A DNA stretch of 64,000 bases from Bacillus benzoevorans. Lineage in GTDB: Bacteria; Bacillota; Bacilli; Bacillales; Cytobacillaceae. The notes under the pieces are model-generated. The model was not told the DNA's origin. It searched no databases and saw nothing but the letters and a program-made list of their open reading frames with translations. A program made the position numbers and the translations under genes. The stretch lies in the NCBI RefSeq assembly GCF_014207535.1, contig NZ_JACHGK010000017.1, positions 1-64,000 of the forward strand. The letters are read 5' to 3'. How positions within the stretch are numbered: the stretch's first letter is position 1; every line of letters starts with the position of its first letter. Below are positions 9,237-16,326 of the stretch, piece by piece.

Positions 9237-9297
9237 ATAGTTACTATGGATAACTGTTAGTGTGAGTAACTATATGACGATCTGAACCATTTGTCAA
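9237..9297 (-). promoter_or_regulatory. marR-MFS promoter with palindromic operator
   Basis: Minus-strand TTGACA (9297-9292), 17-base spacer, TATAGT (9274-9269). ATAGTTACT (9237-9245) and AGTAACTAT (9265-9273) are a perfect inverted repeat; the second arm covers the -10 box. Confidence 0.8.
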
Positions 9298-9415
9298 GGA
9301 GATTGCTTTGGGATGACGTTTCGGCAGTCTATTTTGATGAAAAAGTGTTACAATATCAGTTGATGTAAAAAAACATTTATGGAATAAATCTGGGAAAATA
9401 AAGGATGAAAGTAAA

Positions 9416-9988
9416 ATGGCGCAATTATTTTTTAAATACGGTGCAATGAACAGCGGGAAGTCGATCGAAATACTGAAGGTGGCCCATAATTATGAGGAAC
9501 AGAATAAACATGTGTTGATTTTTACTTCGGCGCTCGATGACCGCTACAAACTAGGCTTTGTATCATCAAGGATTGGTCTGCAACGGGAAGCCATTCTCAT
9601 TGATCATAACACGGATCTTTATAAAATCGTTAGTGAAGCCTCACAGCGCATCAGCTGTGTCTTGATTGATGAAGTCCAGTTCGTTTCGAAGGAGCATGTG
9701 CTGCAAATGGTCGATATTGTCGACGAATTGAACATTCCCGTCATGGGCTTCGGTTTGAAAAATGATTTTCAAAATAACCTGTTCGAGGGCAGCAAGAATA
9801 TGCTCTTGTATGCGGACAAAATTGAAGAAATGAAAACAATCTGCTGGTTTTGTGAAAAAAAAGCCACGATGGCACTGCGGGTCGATGAAAACAACAAACC
9901 AGTAAGAGCTGGGGCACAAATCCAAATCGGCGGCAATGACAGCTACTACCCGGTCTGCCGCAAGCATCATCGGAATCCACCATTATAA
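9416..9988 (+). CDS. tdk: Thymidine kinase
   Basis: 190-residue type II thymidine kinase: phosphorylates thymidine to dTMP with ATP in the salvage pathway. Walker A GAMNSGKS at residues 9-16, DEVQF with catalytic Glu86, and structural zinc ligands Cys143, Cys146, Cys181 and His184. Length is usual for the family. Ribosome binding site AAAGGATG before ATG 9416. In many Bacillus genomes tdk lies near rpmE/prfA; here it stands alone between marR and a YdcF-type gene, so the location is unusual or it is a second copy. Confidence 0.93.
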   Translation: MAQLFFKYGAMNSGKSIEILKVAHNYEEQNKHVLIFTSALDDRYKLGFVSSRIGLQREAILIDHNTDLYKIVSEASQRISCVLIDEVQFVSKEHVLQMVDIVDELNIPVMGFGLKNDFQNNLFEGSKNMLLYADKIEEMKTICWFCEKKATMALRVDENNKPVRAGAQIQIGGNDSYYPVCRKHHRNPPL

Positions 9989-10044
9989 AGTTGGAGTGTT
10001 AACGGTGTCACTCGGTCATAAACTTTTATGCTAAGAGGGAGTAT

Positions 10045-10806
10045 ATGGAAAAAAACAATCAATCAAAAAAACAAAATTTAATCTATCTTATCCTGATTTT
10101 AATTATGATTCTATTATTAATCTTATTTGGCAAAAGCTTCGGGGTTTTATTCATCATAGCCAATCTCCTTGCCGTAACGGTGATTATGTACATAAAGAAA
10201 ACGGGTAATCAAAAGTTAAAAGCGGTGGGTCGAATAATCACCATTGCCTATAGTTTATTCCTTCTGTCATTTATTATGGTTGAAGCTTTTGTGATTTCCG
10301 AAATGCGAGGAAGCAATGAAGCTGCACCGTATCATATTGATGTTGTTATTATACTAGGGGCAGGGCTTCATGGAGAAAAGCCTTCGAGATCACTCGAAAC
10401 AAGATTAATAGCTGGAACGCGCTATCTAAAGGAAAATCAAGAGATACCCGTAGTTGTCTCAGGCGGACAAGGTGCTGGAGAAACCATTTCCGAAGCGGAA
10501 GCGATGGGAAGGTACTTAAAGAAAAATGGGATAGCGGAAGACAGGATACACTATGAAAATCAATCAACCTCAACTTATGAGAATCTAAAGTTTTCGAAGC
10601 AGCTGCTAGAGGAATTAGGGGTAAAAGAACCGACCGTACTAATTGTAACGAATGATTTTCATATAGCTAGAACCAAAATCATTGCAAAAGAGGTGGGTCT
10701 AAAAAGCAGCTATCTCCATGCCAAGTCGCCGCCGTTTGTAAAAATCAATTATTTAATACGAGAGTATTTTGCTTTTTTGAAAACATGGTTATTACAGGAA
10801 ATATAA
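10045..10806 (+). CDS. YdcF/SanA-like DUF218 membrane protein
   Basis: 253 residues: three N-terminal membrane helices (about 11-26, 30-46, 57-77) and a DUF218 domain (about 100-235) with VVIILGAGL, VSGGQG, SEAEAMG and ENQSTSTYENL, the conserved pattern of the YdcF/ElyC/SanA family. Family members are connected with envelope integrity and peptidoglycan precursor handling; the exact reaction is unknown. Ribosome binding site AAGAGGGAG before ATG 10045. Its stop codon overlaps the left arm of the palindromic element at 10805. Confidence 0.85.
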   Translation: MEKNNQSKKQNLIYLILILIMILLLILFGKSFGVLFIIANLLAVTVIMYIKKTGNQKLKAVGRIITIAYSLFLLSFIMVEAFVISEMRGSNEAAPYHIDVVIILGAGLHGEKPSRSLETRLIAGTRYLKENQEIPVVVSGGQGAGETISEAEAMGRYLKKNGIAEDRIHYENQSTSTYENLKFSKQLLEELGVKEPTVLIVTNDFHIARTKIIAKEVGLKSSYLHAKSPPFVKINYLIREYFAFLKTWLLQEI

Positions 10807-10902
10807 CTTCATTCAGCAGAAGTCCCCACTTCTAAAGTTAAGGGATGAGTGCAAAAAAGTTTTCCAATTTAGTGGGGGTTCAACCCCCGGCTGAATGAAG
10901 TT
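10805..10902 (+). ncRNA. Palindromic element resembling a TnpB right end / omega-RNA scar
   Basis: AACTTCATTCAGC (10805-10817) and GCTGAATGAAGTT (10890-10902) are a perfect 13-bp inverted repeat. Inside, CCCCACT (10824-10830) pairs with AGTGGGG (10871-10877), and the right half reads AGTGGGGGTTCAAC. A GGGG hairpin ending in TTCAAC is what I expect at the 3' end of omega-RNAs in IS200/IS605 TnpB elements, just before the guide. No tnpB gene is adjacent. The hairpin is seen directly; the omega-RNA reading is inference. Confidence 0.4.
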
Positions 10903-11090
10903 AAGCCTCCGGCGGATGCCTCGATTTTTCAAAGGGAATTTTTCGAGCGAGCTCGACGACGGACAGGACGTCCTAGTCAGGCAAAGCAACAGGATGTGGC
11001 GCTTTGAGCGTGAAAAAAATCGTGCGCAAATTCGACGGGGCGAATTTGATAAAGTCTCTGTTTATTGGTTACTTTAAGCGGTAAGAGAAA
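10903..11090. other. GC-rich island without a recognised gene
   Basis: About 180 bp clearly richer in G+C than its neighbours, with short palindromes (GAGCGAGCTC near 10943, GGACGTCC near 10968) and a TCGATTTTTC / GAATTTTTCGA pair. A 60-codon frame (10895-11077) exists but has no ribosome binding site. It adjoins the palindromic element and may belong to the same insertion. Confidence 0.35.
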
Positions 11091-11115
11091 TACTAAGAAA
11101 AAAGGAGATGATTCA

Positions 11116-11286
11116 ATGGGAGATTGGAATGAACAAGCTGCTCCAAACAATAATCTGACAGCAGGAACCATTCAAACCTCAAAACTAGTCGGCAAGAAGG
11201 GGATAGCGAGCCATGAGTTCTCAGAAGAACTTTCTGATGGGGGCGAGCGAGATAAAATCATTAAAAAGCAGATGAAGAGTAAATAA
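11116..11286 (+). CDS. Small hydrophilic protein, 56 aa
   Basis: 56 residues, rich in Asn, Gln, Glu and Lys, beginning MGDWNEQAAPNNN. A very strong ribosome binding site (AAAGGAGATG) six bases before ATG 11116 argues it is real although short. It has no membrane segment or known motif; the composition would suit a small spore or stress protein, but that is only a guess. It is followed by the strong terminator at 11327. Confidence 0.6.
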   Translation: MGDWNEQAAPNNNLTAGTIQTSKLVGKKGIASHEFSEELSDGGERDKIIKKQMKSK

Positions 11287-11326
11287 AGCGGTTTACGATA
11301 GGCAGTCTTTAAATTAGATTGATGGT

Positions 11327-11366
11327 AAAAAAATCGGGGCGTCCCAAAGACGCCCCGATTTTTTTA
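11327..11366. terminator. Strong bidirectional terminator
   Basis: ATCGGGGCGTC / GACGCCCCGAT with a five-base loop, flanked by A7 and T7. It serves the small gene upstream and the MFS gene on the opposite strand, whose stop codon overlaps the T run. Confidence 0.9.
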
Positions 11367-12560
11367 GACTGTTTTCTCTTTTGAAAAGTTTTTGACTTCC
11401 TGGCTGATTCTTCCGTGCAGCAGGTAATAAACACCAATTCCTAAAATGGTAAATATCGAACAGTAAAAATATAATGAGCTATAACCGATTCCTGCTCCAA
11501 CATAGCCAATGATTAATGAACCGATGCCGATTCCCGTATCAAACAGTGAAAGAAACGTAGCGGTTGCGACCCCTCTTCTTTCAGGTCGTGCAACTTGGAT
11601 GGCAATCGTTTGTGCACTTGGAAAAATCGTTCCCCATCCTAATCCCACAAAAGCCGCTGCTAAAAGAAAGATAAAGGCACTGGCAGCAGAGCTTAAAAGG
11701 TATAAACCTGCCGCAAATAATAAAATCGCAGGATAGATAATAAAGTTGGCACCATACTGGTCAAACCATCTGCCTGTGAATGGTCTTGATAAAATAAGAA
11801 CAACAGCATATACAATAAAGAAATAGCTTGCTACATGTGATAAATGGATTTCTTCTGCATAAACCGACACAAATGAAACAATAGAGGAATAAATAAAGCC
11901 AAAGAATAAGGCCACTATTGAAATTTTCAATGCCGAAATTTCAAAAACAGAATGAAGATCAATTCCTTTTTTTACAGGTCTTTCTACTTTGATATCCTTT
12001 TTCGGAAGGGAAATCAACAGCCCTGTGATCGTTCCGATCATAACACTCGCAGCACTAACAGCAAACATGATAGTTGCTCCCCAGTTGTACATGGCGATTA
12101 AACCTAAAAAGGGACCTAAGGCCATCGAAATATTCATCGTTAATCCAAAATAGCCCATCCCTTCGCCTTTTCTGGAGTCAGGAATAAGATTGGCTACAAT
12201 CGTTCCGGCAGTCGTGGTAACCATTCCAAAACCAACTCCATGAATCAAGCGTAAAATCAGTAAACTTGAAAGTGTCGTGGTAAAAAAGTACATGAATGAT
12301 GATGCTAAGTAAATCGCAAGTGCGATAAAGAATATCTTTTTAATCCCGTACGACATAATCCACTGGCCGGCAAACGGACGAATCAGGATGGCTGATATGA
12401 AAAAGACGGTGATAACAAGTCCTACTTGTGATTTAGGACCATTCATTTCCTGAATTAAATAAATAGGAAGTGTGACTAATAAATAATAATAGTTTAAAAA
12501 TAAAAATAAATTGGTTGCACAGACAAGGATAAAATCCTTTGTCCATAAACGCGTTTGCAA
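11364..12560 (-). CDS. MFS transporter, paralogue of 7599-8789
   Basis: About 398 residues and 12 predicted membrane helices. N-terminal LWTKDFILV, the IRPFAGQWIMSYGIKK loop and SRPFTGRWFDQYGAN parallel the MFS gene at 7599-8789 almost segment by segment, so the two are paralogues. TTG 12560 is taken as start because GGGGGG lies six bases upstream; the frame is open to 12608. No regulator is adjacent, unlike its paralogue. Likely a drug or metabolite exporter of unknown substrate. Confidence 0.8.
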   Translation of the reverse strand: MQTRLWTKDFILVCATNLFLFLNYYYLLVTLPIYLIQEMNGPKSQVGLVITVFFISAILIRPFAGQWIMSYGIKKIFFIALAIYLASSFMYFFTTTLSSLLILRLIHGVGFGMVTTTAGTIVANLIPDSRKGEGMGYFGLTMNISMALGPFLGLIAMYNWGATIMFAVSAASVMIGTITGLLISLPKKDIKVERPVKKGIDLHSVFEISALKISIVALFFGFIYSSIVSFVSVYAEEIHLSHVASYFFIVYAVVLILSRPFTGRWFDQYGANFIIYPAILLFAAGLYLLSSAASAFIFLLAAAFVGLGWGTIFPSAQTIAIQVARPERRGVATATFLSLFDTGIGIGSLIIGYVGAGIGYSSLYFYCSIFTILGIGVYYLLHGRISQEVKNFSKEKTV

Positions 12561-12873
12561 AATGATCCCCCCGTTCATAAAATATTCACAACTTACTTTA
12601 TCATACATTAAAGTATATTAACATATTAATAACCTATTATATGATTAATAAGGACTTTAAAATGGGGATAATAGTATCGCTTGTTTTTGGAATATTAGCT
12701 TGTTTTATTTTCGACAAAATAAATGATGTTTTCAGAGTGCGATTTTAAACAATATATTACGAGTCTTGAATGTGATCATTTAATATAGTAATTTTAGAGA
12801 TTTTTAATCATTGTGCATTGCATTATTGAAAACACTTAATCTGTCATTATAACTATATCTGGAGGTGAATATT
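12561..12873. other. Divergent intergenic region between two MFS genes
   Basis: Very AT-rich, with TTAATCATATAATAGG-type near-repeats around 12610-12650. It holds the divergent promoters; I cannot single out a reliable operator. Confidence 0.35.
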
Positions 12874-14154
12874 ATGCATTCAAGGGCACGGAATGTTGCA
12901 ATCGGCAGTATTGCAATTTCAAGTGTTTCATTAGGTTCCTACATTACATTGCCGGTCTATTTGGTACCGCTTACAGAATTGCTGAATGTTTCCATTGCCC
13001 AGGCAGCTCTTTTGTTTACCTGTACAGCTATCGGCGGGTTAATCACATCTCTATTATTCGGACGGTTGTTAAAAATGCTGAAAGTGAGGACACTCGTATC
13101 CACCTCCGGAGTTGCTCTGACCTTATTTTTTTGCAGCATATTCTATGGAGAAAGCATAACGCTGATCTATTTAGCATCCATTTTGTTTGGCTTTTCAACC
13201 ATCTTTGCTGGCTTTGCCATTGCGCAGACAGAAATTACATGGTGGTTTGTGAAAGGCCGGGCTAAAATGATGAGCTTTTTAAACGTGGGTCTTGGTCTAT
13301 TTGGTCTTATTTTTGTTCCAGTTATCGCCAAAGTAATCGAAAGTTATGGAGTTCAAAATATAGCCCTTTTTCAAGGCGTGATTGGCGGGGGGTTAATCAT
13401 CGTCATGGCCTTATTTTTGATCTCTGAACATCCCGATAGATATGGTTTAAGCCCTGTAGGTTTTGCACAGCAAGCTAATCAATCAGTTATGACCAATGAT
13501 TATGTTGAAAGTCATTTGTCGGTAAAAGAAATAACAAAGATGCCTGCATTTTGGATGATTATTGTTTCCATTATATTGGTTAGCATAGCGGTGACGGGTT
13601 TTATGAATAACGGATCTGCTTTTTATCAAAGCATTGGATTAGATGCAATGGCAGCAGCCTTATGTATTTCTATTTTTAATGGAGTGCAATTAATGTGGGT
13701 TCCCATTTATGGATTATTAGTGGATAAAATGGGTCCTGGATTTGCAACGGCCATTTATGGATTGGCAGGAGCGGTTGTATTTTTCGTGGCCATTTTCTTA
13801 ACTGGCTTTTCGGGTGCCGTTATGATTGCCGCGCTGCTCAGTGTTTTAAATGTGGCTGGTATGATTGGTGCGGTCAGTTTTCCAAGCATATTCGGGACAA
13901 AAGAAGCCGGCAGCTTAATCGGGTTTGCCAATGCCGCCGGTAACATCGGAGGGATGATCGGGGCCCCTCTGGCCGGCATCATCTTTGACGCAACTGGTTC
14001 ATACCATCTGTTTTTAGCAGCAGCAGGAGCAGCATGCATTATAACTGTTATCTTAACCTTAAAAGGGACAGGTAAAAAGGCAATTGCAAGTGTTCAATTG
14101 AAAGAAGCTCAATTAACAGAAACAGAATTACCATTAAAACAAAAGGCGCTATAA
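12874..14154 (+). CDS. MFS transporter (oxalate/formate antiporter-like)
   Basis: About 426 residues, 12 predicted helices. The pattern FAIAQTEITWWFVKGRAKMM in the fifth-helix region and a short hydrophilic linker near residues 195-225 resemble the OFA (oxalate/formate antiporter-like) group rather than the drug exporters next door. Start ATG 12874 lies seven bases after GGAGGT; a GTG at 12865 overlaps that site and is unlikely. Monocistronic, with a terminator at 14237. Substrate unknown, probably a small organic anion. Confidence 0.78.
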   Translation: MHSRARNVAIGSIAISSVSLGSYITLPVYLVPLTELLNVSIAQAALLFTCTAIGGLITSLLFGRLLKMLKVRTLVSTSGVALTLFFCSIFYGESITLIYLASILFGFSTIFAGFAIAQTEITWWFVKGRAKMMSFLNVGLGLFGLIFVPVIAKVIESYGVQNIALFQGVIGGGLIIVMALFLISEHPDRYGLSPVGFAQQANQSVMTNDYVESHLSVKEITKMPAFWMIIVSIILVSIAVTGFMNNGSAFYQSIGLDAMAAALCISIFNGVQLMWVPIYGLLVDKMGPGFATAIYGLAGAVVFFVAIFLTGFSGAVMIAALLSVLNVAGMIGAVSFPSIFGTKEAGSLIGFANAAGNIGGMIGAPLAGIIFDATGSYHLFLAAAGAACIITVILTLKGTGKKAIASVQLKEAQLTETELPLKQKAL

Positions 14155-14236
14155 GCGGAATATGGCTGTGTATTTAAAATAAAGTTAAGATGTTTATAAA
14201 AAAGATGCGATATTTGAAAAAAGCTAAGATGCTTTA

Positions 14237-14270
14237 CCCCTTTAGATAATGGAAATCTAAAGGGGTTTTG
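14237..14270 (+). terminator. Rho-independent terminator
   Basis: CCCCTTTAGAT / ATCTAAAGGGG with a seven-base loop, then TTTTG. Confidence 0.85.
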
Positions 14271-14441
14271 CTTTCGTGAAAGAAAAAGTATTTCTGAACT
14301 AAAAGGTGTATTAGGAAATGGTTAAGTAACAATAGAGTTTTCCGCAATCGGGCCAAATTGTTGTAGATCTCCTAAAAAATGGCTGGATATTTATGTTAAA
14401 ATGATGGGTGAGGAAGGTGAAATAAACAGGGGGGATTCTAC

Positions 14442-14711
14442 ATGGAACGAGGAGAAGCAAAATCTAAACTTATTATAATTTCAATTGCAATTGTTATAGT
14501 ATGGTTTTTCTTATTTGGAATACGACTAGTTGGTTATTTTTCAGCCATAAATGAAAGAGGATTACGAGAAGTAGTATGTGGGGCGCAGGGCTGTAACAAT
14601 ATAGTATTAATTTTAGATATACTTTGGACATTCTCATTTTTTCTTGTTATTCCACTTATTATTCCATTGGCTCTTGTCAATTTTTGGAGTTCAAAGGAGA
14701 AGAGTTCCTAA
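14442..14711 (+). CDS. Small membrane protein, 89 aa
   Basis: 89 residues with two hydrophobic helices (about 8-30 and 52-80) and a loop holding two Cys (VVCGAQGCNN). ATG 14442 is preceded by AGGGGGGATTCTAC. Followed at short distance by another small membrane-protein gene, so the two may be cotranscribed. No recognised family. Confidence 0.6.
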   Translation: MERGEAKSKLIIISIAIVIVWFFLFGIRLVGYFSAINERGLREVVCGAQGCNNIVLILDILWTFSFFLVIPLIIPLALVNFWSSKEKSS

Positions 14712-14786
14712 ATTAAAGGGCAGAATACTTCAACATGAAATTCGAAGATAATGTTCAAAAATTACTAGGAATAAGGGAGGGATTAT

Positions 14787-15002
14787 GTGGTTTTTGAAAT
14801 ATTAATAGGACAACTTGCGATTGTGATTACCCTTGCTTTTGGGGCGTTGTTAATTGTCCTATACCCCCTAATAAATAGGGAGAATAAATACTTTGCTTGG
14901 TTTAGCCTTGTGATGGGAGTTATAGTTTTATTGCTTTTATTGTGGTTCACATTTGGCAATGAGGTTATAAGACATCAGATACTAAAATATGGACTTCAAT
15001 AA
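14787..15002 (+). CDS. Small membrane protein, 71 aa
   Basis: 71 residues with two hydrophobic helices (about 3-26 and 36-58). GTG start at 14787 behind AAGGGAGGG. It follows the 14442 gene by 75 bases in the same direction. Function unknown. Confidence 0.55.
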   Translation: MVFEILIGQLAIVITLAFGALLIVLYPLINRENKYFAWFSLVMGVIVLLLLLWFTFGNEVIRHQILKYGLQ

Positions 15003-15094
15003 CTTCTTCTTTAACAAACGGGGACAAATACGGAGGATCATTATTAATCTTATCTTGATTTCAAGTTTTCTGTTATCGGGCGCAAATCCGGAGG

Positions 15095-15343
15095 ATGGAT
15101 CTGCGTTTTTTTGCGATGAATATTGAAATGATCGTTTTATTTTTGGTATCAATAGCTATAGTATTAAATTCCTTTCTTACTACAGATGCTATAAATGATA
15201 TGAATCAAATATTGTTTCTTTTCATTATTATTTTTGTAGTGGCACCACTTATCTTTATCAAACTTAATTTTAAAGTAATAACGCGATTCTTTCCGATGCC
15301 TGACACCGCTATCAAAATAAGCAATTCTTTTCAGATTCTATAA
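15095..15343 (+). CDS. Possible small membrane protein, 82 aa
   Basis: 82 residues, two hydrophobic helices (about 8-28 and 38-58). The site CGGAGG lies very close to ATG 15095, so the true start may be the ATG at 15116. Weak case: composition fits a membrane protein but it could be a chance frame. It ends at a hairpin-rich repeat that may serve as its terminator. Confidence 0.4.
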   Translation: MDLRFFAMNIEMIVLFLVSIAIVLNSFLTTDAINDMNQILFLFIIIFVVAPLIFIKLNFKVITRFFPMPDTAIKISNSFQIL

Positions 15344-15344
15344 T

Positions 15345-15444
15345 AAGGGGAATGGAGCACAAGCCCCCATTCCCCTTAAAACTTATCCTTCCTCAGCGTG
15401 AAGCCAAGCTTCACGCTCCCTCTAAGCACCTGAAATCCCCAAAA
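15345..15444. repeat. Dispersed hairpin repeat, copy A
   Basis: Two stem-loops: GGGGAATGG / CCATTCCCC and GCGTGAAGC / GCTTCACGC, followed by TAAGCACCTGAAATCCCC. Almost the same sequence recurs at 15987-16089 and, inverted and more diverged, at 59692 and 62512. It can act as a terminator for the flanking convergent genes. Confidence 0.9.
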
Positions 15445-15445
15445 G

Positions 15446-15856
15446 TCATATATTAACCCAAAACGAAATGATATTCGCAAGCAAAACAATAGCAAGCAAA
15501 CCATTAATTTTAATCCTGGACGTTTTTGAATAACAGACAGGTTTTGTTTGTTGCTGCGGATTCTTTATGAGAAGCAGCAAGTGACTGTTTTTCTCCATCC
15601 ATTCTTTTTCAATTTGATTAAGCGGCGAATGGCTCAGTCTTCTTTTCATTTCCTGATCTATACAGCGCCAGCTTTTTAAAATCGCCATAATCATGACGCC
15701 ATTAAAGCCGCATAAAAGGATATCGATTCTATAGGTGGTGTCATACAGCTCGAGCATTTCTGTAAAGGAGCTTAACAAAGAAACCACAACAGTACCAAAA
15801 GCCAGTATTACAATAAAAAATAGATTCGTATAATATTTCGCAAGATGATTAGACAT
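15446..15856 (-). CDS. Membrane protein, 136 aa
   Basis: 136 residues. Hydrophobic segments near 10-30, 44-62 and 115-133 flank a basic/hydrophilic middle (RCIDQEMKRRL, EKEWMEKN). Start taken as ATG 15856, with AAGGAG six bases upstream; the frame continues to 15907 without a better site. It lies between copies A and B of the hairpin repeat. Function unknown. Confidence 0.6.
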   Translation of the reverse strand: MSNHLAKYYTNLFFIVILAFGTVVVSLLSSFTEMLELYDTTYRIDILLCGFNGVMIMAILKSWRCIDQEMKRRLSHSPLNQIEKEWMEKNSHLLLLIKNPQQQTKPVCYSKTSRIKINGLLAIVLLANIISFWVNI

Positions 15857-15986
15857 GGTGAACTCCTTATATGGCAAGAATTGTTCTCTGAATCTCTTCA
15901 TCTTCATTATACTTTAGATTTCAGTTCATTTTAGAAAGTAATAAATGGAAGGGAAGGAACAAAACGATTTTCCCTTTATCAGTAAA

Positions 15987-16089
15987 AAGGGGAATGGAGC
16001 AAAAATCCCCCATTCCCCTTAAAACTCGTCCTTCCTCAGAGTGAAGCCAAGCTTCACGCTCCCTCTAAGCACCTGAAATCCCCAAAAAG
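15987..16089. repeat. Dispersed hairpin repeat, copy B
   Basis: Nearly identical to copy A over its whole length, with the same two stem-loops. It lies directly downstream of the feo operon on the minus strand and may terminate it. Confidence 0.9.
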
Positions 16090-16090
16090 T

Positions 16091-16261
16091 TTATTTATGG
16101 TCGGCAATACCTGATGTCGAGCAGACGCTAGTCTTTTCAGCGCAACCCTTCTTTAATTCGCATGCGGCACATTTTCCTTGCTTTGATTTATTGATAAATT
16201 TCCACATGGTCCAGCCGGCATAACCAAAAATCAGGACACCGATAAGAATATTGATGATCAT
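16091..16261 (-). CDS. FeoB-associated Cys-rich membrane protein
   Basis: 56 residues: one N-terminal membrane helix (about 2-20) and a short tail with five Cys (CAACELKKGC, then a single Cys). This is the layout of the FeoB-associated Cys-rich proteins found next to feoB in Firmicutes. ATG 16261 is preceded by GGTG. It lies 65 bases after feoB in the same direction and should be the third gene of the operon. The Cys cluster could bind Fe(II) or an Fe-S centre; that is inference. Confidence 0.85.
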   Translation of the reverse strand: MIINILIGVLIFGYAGWTMWKFINKSKQGKCAACELKKGCAEKTSVCSTSGIADHK

Positions 16262-16326
16262 TGTTTTCACCTTCTAATTGAAATCGCGCTCCATTTTTCA
16301 AGTGAGAATGAAAATGGAACCGTATA

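Noticed and set aside
10895..11077. 60-codon frame in the GC-rich island
   Set aside because: No ribosome binding site, Arg-rich atypical composition, and overlap with the palindromic element.
13755..14039. Antisense frame inside the OFA-type MFS gene
   Set aside because: Shadow of a membrane-protein gene; Pro/Ala-rich antisense composition and no ribosome binding site.
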